Shown here: positions 1 through 7,564 of the stretch, piece by piece
Position numbering within the stretch: the stretch's first letter is position 1
Layout of the letters: each line of letters opens with the position of its first letter
Assembly (NCBI GenBank): GCA_040882055.1
Contig: JBBECA010000051.1
Location: 1 to 64,000 of the forward strand
Origin: Nitriliruptor sp040882055
Lineage (GTDB): Bacteria; Actinomycetota; Nitriliruptoria; Nitriliruptorales; Nitriliruptoraceae
DNA: 64,000 bases
Reading direction: 5' to 3'
Made by a program: the position numbers and the translations under genes
The notes under the pieces: model-generated
Told to the model about the DNA's origin: nothing
Database searches by the model: none
What the model saw: the letters and a program-made list of their open reading frames with translations, nothing else

Positions 1-579
1 GCCGGCTCCCGGTGGAGGACCCCCACCCAAGTTCCACGGACCCCGGGACAACCTCTCGACGTCGGCGCCGGGTCCGTACATCGCGATCAAGCCACTCCTG
101 AGTCGCTCCAGCTTCTCCTGGCGAGTTCGCTCCCATGTTCGTCGGATCCCGCGGGTGCCGGTATCCGGGGAGGGATGCACACCCTCGCCCGACCAGTCCC
201 CTTGCGTCGCGATCCAGCCTTCGTAGAAGTACAGCCACTCACTCGCCCACGGCACGAGCGTGTCTGCGATCAGGAGCGAGGGGTTCCACTCCCGATCCGT
301 GAGGTAGAGGCAGAGGGTGTTCCACGAGTAGACGTGCGGCAGCCCGTCGTCACCGACAAGCTGGAGGTGGGGACGACTGACGTAGACGAGCGGCGACTCC
401 CACGGCTGGTGGTCGATGAGCACGTCGTAGGTGTCGCAGTAGGGCGCTGGGGTCAACTGCCCGAGCCAGGTCAACCGCTGCGGCGTCCGGACGACCCGGC
501 TGTCTGGGTAGCGGCGCAGGAGCTGCGCTTCCTGCACCGGCAGGGGCGTGGCGTTTGGGCGGCTACGCGGACGGGTCAC
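1..579 (-). CDS. E2-like (Cap2-short type) protein of a CBASS operon, truncated by window edge
   Basis: This is the third gene of the CBASS operon; it enters from 579 and runs off the left edge, so about 193 residues are visible. The frame is open throughout. It carries the signature of CBASS E2-like conjugation proteins: PHVYSWNTLCLYL around the likely catalytic Cys90, then LIADTLVPWASEWLYFYEGW at 103-122 and GDWSGEGVHP. Proteins of this family, alone or fused to E1, attach the cyclic-nucleotide synthase C-terminus to cellular targets and so prime it. No E1 domain is seen in the visible part. The start is taken as GTG 579, overlapping the upstream stop by 17 bp; GTG 537 is an alternative. 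Family assignment rests on remembered motifs, not on a search. Confidence 0.75.
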   Translation of the reverse strand, partial: MTRPRSRPNATPLPVQEAQLLRRYPDSRVVRTPQRLTWLGQLTPAPYCDTYDVLIDHQPWESPLVYVSRPHLQLVGDDGLPHVYSWNTLCLYLTDREWNPSLLIADTLVPWASEWLYFYEGWIATQGDWSGEGVHPSPDTGTRGIRRTWERTRQEKLERLRSGLIAMYGPGADVERLSRGPWNLGGGPPPGAG

Positions 580-1744
580 CGTAGAACCTGTGCTCGCGGG
601 TTGGGTGACCTGGGTCGATGCGGAGACTTCCCGAGCCCTCTGAGCTGCTGAGGTGTCCTCGTTCTCGGACCCCCTGCGTCTCCCGCACGATCTTCGCGGT
701 GACGCGGGAGCCGAGGCCATCACCGAAGGTCTCGTCGATCGCCTTACTGACCTGGTTCATCCCCTGGGTAGTCGCTATGCGCCCCAGATCTGCCGCGGCG
801 TGAGCGAGCCACTCCTCGAGCGCCGCCCGCTTGTCTCGGCGTCCCTCGTAGCGGTCGGCGTAGTTCTCACGGTCGCACACCGGGTTCAAAACGGCCAGGT
901 CACCCGCGTCGTCGGTGGCCAACAGCGCAGGCATGTAGGCCAGCACTTCCTCGACCACGTCGGCGAGCGGACCACCATGGGGTGTCCTGATCTCGTAGGC
1001 ACGTGCGGCCAGGGCGGTGATGAGTGCCGAAGGTGGCGCGAGCTTGTCCGGGTCGTCACTGAAGAACCGGTCACGGTGGAACTTCAAGACCTGAACGGTC
1101 ACCTGCAGCGTCGTCTTGACGTGGTCGTCGGGAAGCAGGTCAACGGTGACCTCTGCCCTCTTCCTCAGCTCGACCTCACGTTCGCGCTGACTGACGGCGT
1201 GGAACCAGTCGGCGAACCCCTGCGGGTTCGTCGCCTGCCAACGGGTCAGCTGCTTGTCGGTCAGCCACGAGGGGTCACCGCGGCGATCGCGCAGTTCCTT
1301 GTCGACGTCGGGCACGACCGGCAGAAGATCCATGTGGAAGCCGTCGTCGTAGTGCAGCGTCCACGCCCGCTTTCCGGGTTCGATCCCGGACGGCATGAGG
1401 GCACCGGCGAACTGCTTCTGGTAACGGACGTACCTCCTCAGCAGGTCGCCGACGCACTGGTTCAGCTGCTTCTGAGACAGCTCCCGCTTGCGGAAGCCGA
1501 TGCTGAAGACGAGGTCGATGTCGAACTCACCGGTGTCCGGGTGGGCGTTCGTGGTGCCGAGGTTCCGGGACCCCTGCGGGTAGACCTTGATAGGGCGTGT
1601 TTCGTCGGCCACGTCCTTCACGAACGATCCGAGGTCTTCGTAGCGGTCACCTGCCAGGCTCCTCGCAGCCGCCGGCGGGTCGAGCTCCCCGGCGAGGCCG
1701 GAGATGTACGCCCCGCGGCCGAGGATGGAGGGGTTGCCGGTCAT
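563..1744 (-). CDS. CBASS CD-NTase (cGAS/DncV-like cyclic oligonucleotide synthase)
   Basis: A 393-residue nucleotidyltransferase expected to make a cyclic nucleotide second messenger on phage infection. The Pol-beta-type active site is visible: Gly-Ser at 58-59 in PQGSRNLGT, the metal-binding Asp pair in EFDIDLVF (Asp75, Asp77), and a third Asp in HMDLLPVVPD (Asp139). The gene starts with ATG overlapping the stop of the upstream phospholipase gene (ATGA) and ends inside the start region of the E2-like gene, so all three genes are almost certainly co-transcribed. The C-terminus contains a Ser/Gly-rich segment (SSSEGSGSLRIDPGHP) and ends ...FYGDPSA, the region expected to be conjugated by the E2-like partner. 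The nucleotide product and clade cannot be read from sequence alone. Confidence 0.88.
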   Translation of the reverse strand: MTGNPSILGRGAYISGLAGELDPPAAARSLAGDRYEDLGSFVKDVADETRPIKVYPQGSRNLGTTNAHPDTGEFDIDLVFSIGFRKRELSQKQLNQCVGDLLRRYVRYQKQFAGALMPSGIEPGKRAWTLHYDDGFHMDLLPVVPDVDKELRDRRGDPSWLTDKQLTRWQATNPQGFADWFHAVSQREREVELRKRAEVTVDLLPDDHVKTTLQVTVQVLKFHRDRFFSDDPDKLAPPSALITALAARAYEIRTPHGGPLADVVEEVLAYMPALLATDDAGDLAVLNPVCDRENYADRYEGRRDKRAALEEWLAHAAADLGRIATTQGMNQVSKAIDETFGDGLGSRVTAKIVRETQGVRERGHLSSSEGSGSLRIDPGHPTREHRFYGDPSA

Positions 1745-2715
1745 GCGACGTCCTTGCGTACTGAGCGGGAGTGCAGAGGCTGGTACGGGGCTGCTACGTG
1801 GTCGGCGAACGTCTCGGTGAAGGTCGGCCCGAGGCGACGAGCTTCAGAGCTGGCGATCGCCGCGAGCTCACCAGGGTCGGCGGCATCGAGCCGGTAGCGG
1901 CCCTTGGCGACGTGGGCGTCGAAGCGCTGATAGTTGCCGTCGGCCAACAGGTGCTGCGCGAGGCCTTGGTTGCCGCGGCTGCTGGCGGTGATGACGAGCC
2001 CGGTCACGTGCTTCGCCCAGCTCCCCAGTCCCCCTTCGTCGAGCTTGGACGGGTGGTCGGCCACCTCGTCGGTGGTTCCGACGTTGAGCACGCGGATCGC
2101 GTGCAGAGGGATCTGCAAGGTGCTGACGGCCTCAGCGATCGCGACCGGTGACGGGTTGTTGGCCCAGACGCCACCATCGATGAGGCGCTGTGCGTTGACG
2201 TTGGCTGCCGGTAGGAAGGTCGGCGCAGCCGAGGTGGCCATCGCGACGTCGACCATCGGGACCTTCCAGTCCCGCTTGTATCGCTCATCGTGGGGGGTCT
2301 TGAAGATGTGCACGCACCCGCGCTGCACGTCCCAGGCCGGGACGATCAAGCGCCTCTCGCTGTCTCCGAGCAGTCGGTCGCCGAGGACGGCGGCCAGTGC
2401 ATCGCGGAGCGGTTCGGCGCTGTAGGTCGGACGAACCATCCGGCGAGGCAGGTGGTGCCAACGCCGCCGGCCACGAGGGAAGACGACCTCGACAAGGTTG
2501 GCGTAGTGCTCAACGATCTCGGCCGGCCTCAAACCGGCACCGAGCGCCAGCGCGACGATCCCGCCAGCCGAGGTACCCGCGAACAGGTCGAAGCAGTCCC
2601 GGATGTCGACGTCGAGGTCGTCCTCGAGGTGGGCGAGCAGATGCGCGGTGAACAACGCCTTCACGCCGCCACCGTCGAGTGCCAGGATCTGGAACCGCTG
2701 GTCTGCGCTACCCAT
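1741..2715 (-). CDS. capV: CBASS effector: patatin-like phospholipase (CapV-like)
   Basis: A 324-residue patatin-family lipase, first gene of the CBASS operon. The glycine-rich oxyanion motif LALDGGGVKALF (11-22), the nucleophile elbow GTSAGG (Ser49) and the catalytic-dyad Asp in LIDGGVWANNP (Asp180) are all present, so the enzyme should be active. In known CBASS systems such phospholipases are switched on by the cyclic nucleotide and degrade the inner membrane, killing the infected cell. I chose ATG 2715, which immediately precedes the conserved domain; the frame stays open upstream to 2778 with another possible start. An AGGA lies 15 nt before ATG 2715, a rather long spacing. The stop overlaps the CD-NTase start. 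Confidence 0.87.
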   Translation of the reverse strand: MGSADQRFQILALDGGGVKALFTAHLLAHLEDDLDVDIRDCFDLFAGTSAGGIVALALGAGLRPAEIVEHYANLVEVVFPRGRRRWHHLPRRMVRPTYSAEPLRDALAAVLGDRLLGDSERRLIVPAWDVQRGCVHIFKTPHDERYKRDWKVPMVDVAMATSAAPTFLPAANVNAQRLIDGGVWANNPSPVAIAEAVSTLQIPLHAIRVLNVGTTDEVADHPSKLDEGGLGSWAKHVTGLVITASSRGNQGLAQHLLADGNYQRFDAHVAKGRYRLDAADPGELAAIASSEARRLGPTFTETFADHVAAPYQPLHSRSVRKDVA

Positions 2716-2838
2716 GGGAGAACTGGTCCTCAGAGGTCGATGTCCGATCAACAGTGCGTGCTGCGTGGACAGGCGCAACGGGTGGGCCCGGAACGGCCGA
2801 GAGGGCCCGCCGGGCCCCCTCGAGGTCGTGCGCTACGG

Positions 2839-2915
2839 AATCGGAGTGCTGCCAACCCACTCCGATTTCCACTGCCAACCGCTCCGATCCGGGCTGCCAG
2901 AACCCGAATCGGAGC
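2839..2915. repeat. Two related inverted repeats between nrdJ and the CBASS operon
   Basis: The 213-bp gap between the nrdJ stop and the capV start holds two palindromic units. AATCGGAGTG at 2839-2848 pairs perfectly with CACTCCGATT at 2858-2867 across a 9-nt loop; GCTCCGAT at 2881-2888 pairs with ATCGGAGC at 2908-2915. Both contain the core ATCGGAG, and CTGCCAACC occurs twice nearby. They could be rho-independent-like terminators of nrdJ (no T-tract follows) or an operator for the CBASS promoter, which must lie here. Confidence 0.6.
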
Positions 2916-2928
2916 GTTGCCATCCGCA

Positions 2929-5736
2929 TCAGCTGCAGCCGCTGGTGGTGCCGCAGGACTCACAGACGTGGCAGGCACCGGCGCGCTTCATCTTGATGCC
3001 GCACTCGAAGCACATCGGCGCGTCATGGTCGATCGGGACCGACCCGCCCTGGAACTTCGGCAGCGGCGCCGCCTGGGCCACGGCCTCGGCGGTCGGCGCC
3101 TTCGGGACCGCCGGCTCCTCGTGCCCGGCGCCCTCGTCGAGCATGCGGGTGCGCTCGTCGAGGGTGAAGATCCCGAGCGCCTCACGCTTCTCGAACGGCA
3201 GGTACTCGATCGCGATCTTGCGTGCCAGGTAGTCCACGATCGAGGTCGAGAACCGGATCTCCGGGTCGTCGGTCATGCCGGCCGGCTCGAAGCGCATGTT
3301 CATGAACTTCGACACGTAGCTCTCGAGCGGCACGCCGTACTGCAGCCCGATCGACACCGAGATGGCGAACGCGTCCAGCAGCCCCGACAACGTCGAGCCC
3401 TGCTTGCCGAGCTTGACGAAGATCTCGCCCAGCCCGTCCCCCGGGTACTCGCCGGCGGTGATGTAACCCTTCGCCTCGCCGACGGTGAACGAGATGGTCT
3501 GCGACGGGCGGGTCTTGGGGAGCTTGCGCCGCATCGGCACGTGCGCCTCGGTGGCCGCCGCCGCGACCTCGGCCGGCGTCGCTGCCTTCTTCGACACCGA
3601 CAGGGGCTGGGCCACCTTGCAGTTGTCGCGGTAGATCGCGATCGCCTTGATGCCCATCTTCCAGGCGTCGAGGTGGAGCTGTTCGACGTCCTCGACCGTG
3701 GCCTCCTCGGGCAGGTTGCAGGTCTTGCTGATCGCGCCCGAGATGAAGGGCTGGGCCGCCGCCATCATCTTCACGTGGCCGTAGTAGTGGATGGCGTCGT
3801 CACCCATCGCGCACTGGAACACCTTGGTGTGCTCCTCGCGGAGCGCCGGCGCGCCGTGGATGGTCTTGTTCTCGGCGATGTAGGCCACGATCGCCTCGAC
3901 CTGCTCCTCGGCGTACCCGAGGTGGCGCAGCGCCTGCGGCACGGTCTGGTTGACGATCTCGATCGACGCGCCGCCGACCATCTTCTTCATCTTGACCAGG
4001 CCCAGGTCCGGCTCGATGCCGGTGGTGTCGCAGTCCATCATCAGACCGATGGTGCCGGTCGGCGCCAACACCGAGGCCTGGGCGTTGCGGTAGCCATGGC
4101 TCTCACCGAGCGCCAGCGCGTCGTCCCACGCGGTTCGCGCCGCGTCCAGCAGCTCGGGCGCGACCGGGCGCGGGTCGATCTCGTCGACCGCGGCGCGGTG
4201 CTTGCCGATGACGCGCTGCATCGCCGTGGCGTTCTTGGCGTACCCGTCGTGGGCGCCCTTGACCTTGGCGAGCTCCGCCGAGGTCCGGTAGGCGTGACCG
4301 GTCATCAGGGCGGTGATGGCCCCGCACCACGCTCGGCCCTCCTCGGAGTCGTAGGGCAGACCGATGCTCATCAGCAGGCCACCGAGGTTGGCGTACCCGA
4401 GGCCGAGCTCGCGGAAGGCGAGCGCGTTCTTCCCGATCCCCTCGGTCGGGTAGGAGGAGAACCCGACGATGATCTCCTGGGCGGTGAAGACCACCTCGAC
4501 GGCGCGCTTGAAGGCCTCGACGTCGAAGCGGCCGGCGTCGTAGTCGTAGAACTTCTTGAGGTTCAGCGAGGCGAGGTTGCACGCCGAGTTGTCGAGGTGC
4601 ATGTACTCGCTGCACGGGTTCGAGCCGTTGATGCGACCGTCCTCGGGCGAGGTGTGCCAGTCGTTGATGGTGGTGTCGTACTGCAGGCCCGGGTCGGCGC
4701 ACTCCCACGCGGCCTGGGAGATCTGGCGCATGACCTCGCGCGCGTCCTTCTCCTCGAGGACCTCACCGGTGGTGACGGCGCGCAGCGGGTAGGTGGTACC
4801 GGCCTCGAAGGCCTCCATGAACTCGTCGGTCACCCGCACGGAGTTGTTGGCGTTCTGGTACTGGATGGAGGCGTAGTCCTCACCGTCGAGGCCCATGTCG
4901 AACCCGGCGTCGCGGAGGATGCGGATCTTCTTCTCCTCCTTGGCCTTGGTCCAGATGAACTCCTCGATGTCGGGGTGGTCGACGTTGAGGATGACCATCT
5001 TGGCCGCCCGGCGGGTCTTGCCGCCGGACTTGATCGTCCCGGCCGACGCGTCCGCGCCGCGCATGAACGACACGGGGCCGGACGCCTCGCCGCCGCCCTT
5101 CAGGATCTCCTTGGAGGAGCGGATCGAGGACAGGTTGATGCCCGCGCCGGACCCGCCCTTGAAGATCGTCCCCTCCTCGACGTACCAGTTGAGGATGGAG
5201 GACATCTTGTCCTCGACCTGGAGGATGAAGCAGGCCGAGCACTGCGGCTCGTCCTCGACGCCGACGTTGAACCAGACCGGGGAGTTGAACGCGGCCTTCT
5301 GGTGGACGAGCAGGTGCTTGAGCTCGGCCCGGAAGACCTCGGCGGCGTCCTCGTCGGCGAAGTAGCCCCCCTCGAGCCCCCAGCCGGTGATCGTGTCGGC
5401 GACCCGGTCGATCATCTGCTTGACGGAGTGCTCGCGCTCGGGGGTGCCGAGGGTGCCGCGGAAGTACTTCTGCGAGACGATCTGGGTCGCCATCATCGAC
5501 CAGGAGGAGGGGAACTCCACCCCGCGCTGCTCGAAGGAGACGGTCTGGTCGCGCCAGTTGGTGAGCACCGCGTCGCGCAGCTCCCACTCGAGCTCGTCGT
5601 AGGGGTGGACGCCCTCGGTGGTGAAGAAGCGTTGGAAGCGCAGGCCCGGGGTGTCGCCCGTGACCTGGAGGGCGGTGTCGCCGGCCCCCGTGTCGACGGC
5701 GATCTCGTCTGCGGTCCTGCGGGTCGTGTCCGCCAT
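2929..5736 (-). CDS. nrdJ: Vitamin B12-dependent (class II) ribonucleotide reductase NrdJ
   Basis: A 935-residue adenosylcobalamin-dependent ribonucleotide reductase that makes deoxynucleotides without needing oxygen. It begins MADTTRRTADEIAV and contains typical family segments: NSPVWFNVG, FKGGSGAGINLSSIRSS, KSGGKTRRAAKMV, NGSNPCSEYMHLDNSACNLASLN (reading across its active-site loop), and APTGTIGLMMDCDTTGIEPD. It ends in a Cys-rich tail (MCFECGIKMKRAGACHVCESCGTTSGC) expected to relay reducing equivalents. ATG 5736 is chosen because AGGAG lies 8 nt upstream and family homology begins there; the open frame continues upstream without a credible start. The NrdR repressor gene lies at 11.1 kb. 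The protein has the usual length and no intein. Confidence 0.95.
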   Translation of the reverse strand: MADTTRRTADEIAVDTGAGDTALQVTGDTPGLRFQRFFTTEGVHPYDELEWELRDAVLTNWRDQTVSFEQRGVEFPSSWSMMATQIVSQKYFRGTLGTPEREHSVKQMIDRVADTITGWGLEGGYFADEDAAEVFRAELKHLLVHQKAAFNSPVWFNVGVEDEPQCSACFILQVEDKMSSILNWYVEEGTIFKGGSGAGINLSSIRSSKEILKGGGEASGPVSFMRGADASAGTIKSGGKTRRAAKMVILNVDHPDIEEFIWTKAKEEKKIRILRDAGFDMGLDGEDYASIQYQNANNSVRVTDEFMEAFEAGTTYPLRAVTTGEVLEEKDAREVMRQISQAAWECADPGLQYDTTINDWHTSPEDGRINGSNPCSEYMHLDNSACNLASLNLKKFYDYDAGRFDVEAFKRAVEVVFTAQEIIVGFSSYPTEGIGKNALAFRELGLGYANLGGLLMSIGLPYDSEEGRAWCGAITALMTGHAYRTSAELAKVKGAHDGYAKNATAMQRVIGKHRAAVDEIDPRPVAPELLDAARTAWDDALALGESHGYRNAQASVLAPTGTIGLMMDCDTTGIEPDLGLVKMKKMVGGASIEIVNQTVPQALRHLGYAEEQVEAIVAYIAENKTIHGAPALREEHTKVFQCAMGDDAIHYYGHVKMMAAAQPFISGAISKTCNLPEEATVEDVEQLHLDAWKMGIKAIAIYRDNCKVAQPLSVSKKAATPAEVAAAATEAHVPMRRKLPKTRPSQTISFTVGEAKGYITAGEYPGDGLGEIFVKLGKQGSTLSGLLDAFAISVSIGLQYGVPLESYVSKFMNMRFEPAGMTDDPEIRFSTSIVDYLARKIAIEYLPFEKREALGIFTLDERTRMLDEGAGHEEPAVPKAPTAEAVAQAAPLPKFQGGSVPIDHDAPMCFECGIKMKRAGACHVCESCGTTSGCS

Positions 5737-6325
5737 CCCTGTGGCTCCTGTTCGTCGCGTGGTGCTCGGTCGCTGGTTCGGCGTCCCGCTGCCGGAGCGG
5801 CCGGTGGGGCGCGTTCGTGGTGGTGCGGTCCGACAGCCACCGTCGCCGGCCCCGTCGCTCGCGGTGACCGCGTGTCGCCCACCGGTTGGGCGCGGTGCTG
5901 GTCGTTCCCGGCGGTGATCGAGGGCCCCGGAGGGGGCAGCTCGGTCCGGCGGTGGCGGCTCCAGCGGTGGAACTACACGCGTGTCGTCCGATGACCGACT
6001 CAACCGGACGCGCCGGAGCTTGGCAAGCACCAGCTCCGGCGTCGAGCAGTCGCGATGCACTACCCGTGGGGGCCTCCGGAGCGAGAGACCACCACATGTT
6101 GTGCCCGAGGGGCGCCATCCACCGTCCGTGCACGAGCCCGTCCACAACCTGAGGGCGCTTGTCCACAGCGTCGTCAACTGCTCGCTGGTTGCAACCAGCG
6201 CGCGGAACGCTCGCGGGTGTCCGGCCGCGCCCACACGGCGGGGGCGCGCCGGGGACCAGCGCCAGCGCCGACGACTAGCGTCCGGTCGCGGGGCCGGGCG
6301 GTCCCCCGACGCGAGGTGGTGCCCG
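5737..6325. other. 589-bp divergent intergenic region nrdJ / AI-2E transporter
   Basis: No convincing gene is present. It holds possible tandem NrdR boxes (6057-6104), DnaA-box-like TTGTCCACA at 6159-6167 with a weaker CCGTCCACA at 6139-6147, an 18-bp perfect palindrome CGCTGGTTGCAACCAGCG at 6183-6200, a shared upstream motif at 5966-5983, and a TAGCGT hexamer at 6276-6281 that suits a -10 box for the plus-strand gene. I looked for a cobalamin riboswitch upstream of nrdJ and did not recognise one. Confidence 0.5.
6057..6104 (-). promoter_or_regulatory. Possible tandem NrdR boxes upstream of nrdJ
   Basis: Read on the minus strand, 6104-6089 is GCACAACATGTGGTGG, matching 12 of 16 positions of the remembered NrdR-box consensus ACAC-W-ATATAT-W-GTGT. 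Centred 32 bp away, 6072-6057 ends in TAGTGC with a conserved right half only (8 of 16). NrdR boxes normally come as pairs about three helical turns apart, and nrdR is in this window, but the second site is weak and both sites lie over 320 bp from the nrdJ start. Confidence 0.35.
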
Positions 6326-7540
6326 ATGGCGACCGGTGACGAACAGCCCACGGGATCGGCACCCCGGCGGTGGTCCCCGATGGGCCTGCGTGCCAGCGAC
6401 CGCAGCACCCCCGACGTGGAACGCGTCCCCTCGTGGCTGGCGACCGCCGCGTCGTGGACCTGGCGCGTGCTCGTGCTCATCGTCGGGGCCGGCGCGGTGC
6501 TCTACCTCCTCGGCCGGCTCGCCCTCGTCACCATCCCCCTGATCGTCGCGCTCATCCTCGCCACGCTGTGCGTCCCCCCGGCTCGGGCGCTCGAGGCCCG
6601 CGGTGTGCCCCGTGCCGGGGCCGCCGCGATCGTGGTCCTCGGTGGACTGGCCGCGATCGGCGGGCTGATCGCCGCGCTGACACCGGCGTTCGTGAGGCAG
6701 GTGCGCGAACTGCAGCCGACGATCGCCCAGGCGGTCGACCAGCTCTTCGACTTCCTCGAGAGCAGCCCCCTCAACTACGACCGCCAGGAGGTCATGGACC
6801 TCGTCTCGCGCTTCACCGAGCAGGGCGGAGGCGGCAGCGAGGTCGCGAGCCAGGTGGCCTCCGGGCTCGTGATCTTCGCCCAGGGGCTCGCCGCGCTCGC
6901 CCTCGCCCTCGTCGTGCTGTTCTTCTTCGTCAAGGACGGCGCGAGGATCGTCGACTGGTTCATCGCCCGCACCCCGGCCGACTACCGCGACCTGGTCCGA
7001 GGGACCGGTCACCGCGCCTGGACCGCGCTCGCCGGCTTCGTGCGCGGCACCGCGACGATCGCCCTCATCGACGCGATCGCCATCGGGATCGGTCTGGCGA
7101 TCCTCGGTGTGCCGCTCGTGCTGCCGCTGGCGCTGCTGGTCTTCCTCGGGGCGTTCATCCCGGTCATCGGCGCGTTCGTGTCGGGACTCATCGCCGTGCT
7201 CGTCGCGCTCGCCTCCGGCGGGTTCGTCCAGGCGCTCATCGTCCTCGCCATCGTGTTCGGGGTCCAGCAGATCGAGGGCAACGTCCTGCAGCCGACCATC
7301 ATGCGGCGGGCCGTCGCGCTCCACCCGGTCGTGGTGCTGTGCGCGCTGTCCGCCGGTGGTGTGCTCGCCGGCGTCGTCGGCGCGTTCCTCGCCGTGCCGC
7401 TCGCCGCCGTGGCTTCCGCGGTGGGCAACGAGCTCCGCCTGCGCCACGAAGCCGGCGCCGCCGAGATCGCCGAAGCGGGCCCGGAACCGCTCGGCCCCCC
7501 ATCCGAGCCCGCCGACCAGGCCGGCCACCACGACAGCTGA
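6326..7540 (+). CDS. AI-2E family transporter / PerM-like membrane protein
   Basis: A 404-residue polytopic membrane protein of the AI-2E transporter (PerM/TqsA) family, whose members include exporters and sodium/proton antiporters; the substrate here is unknown. About eight hydrophobic segments are visible, with a paired N-terminal set (near 46-95), a soluble loop (FVRQVRELQPTIAQAVDQLFDFLES) and the C-terminal family region LPLALLVFLGAFIPVIGAFVSG followed by QQIEGNVLQPTIMRRAVALHP. ATG 6326 is chosen for its GAGGTGG ribosome site and because it precedes the first membrane helix by a normal distance. The tail is Pro/Glu/Ala-rich and cytoplasmic. It is transcribed convergently with the amidase gene, 24 bp apart. 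Confidence 0.85.
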   Translation: MATGDEQPTGSAPRRWSPMGLRASDRSTPDVERVPSWLATAASWTWRVLVLIVGAGAVLYLLGRLALVTIPLIVALILATLCVPPARALEARGVPRAGAAAIVVLGGLAAIGGLIAALTPAFVRQVRELQPTIAQAVDQLFDFLESSPLNYDRQEVMDLVSRFTEQGGGGSEVASQVASGLVIFAQGLAALALALVVLFFFVKDGARIVDWFIARTPADYRDLVRGTGHRAWTALAGFVRGTATIALIDAIAIGIGLAILGVPLVLPLALLVFLGAFIPVIGAFVSGLIAVLVALASGGFVQALIVLAIVFGVQQIEGNVLQPTIMRRAVALHPVVVLCALSAGGVLAGVVGAFLAVPLAAVASAVGNELRLRHEAGAAEIAEAGPEPLGPPSEPADQAGHHDS

Positions 7541-7564
7541 CCGCTGCGGCGGCGACCGGACGCC

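Noticed and set aside
653..1897. A 414-codon plus-strand open frame opposite the CD-NTase
   Set aside because: It lies opposite a gene with complete catalytic motifs and shows no domain; it is a GC shadow.
2290..5994. A very long plus-strand open frame (over 1200 codons) opposite nrdJ
   Set aside because: It is antisense to a clear NrdJ, has a composition of Arg/Gly/Val/Asp repeats without any family motif, and arises from the codon bias of high-GC DNA.
5737..6325. Cobalamin riboswitch upstream of the B12-dependent nrdJ
   Set aside because: I could not find a convincing B12-box or the expected fold; a covariance search would be needed to exclude it fully.
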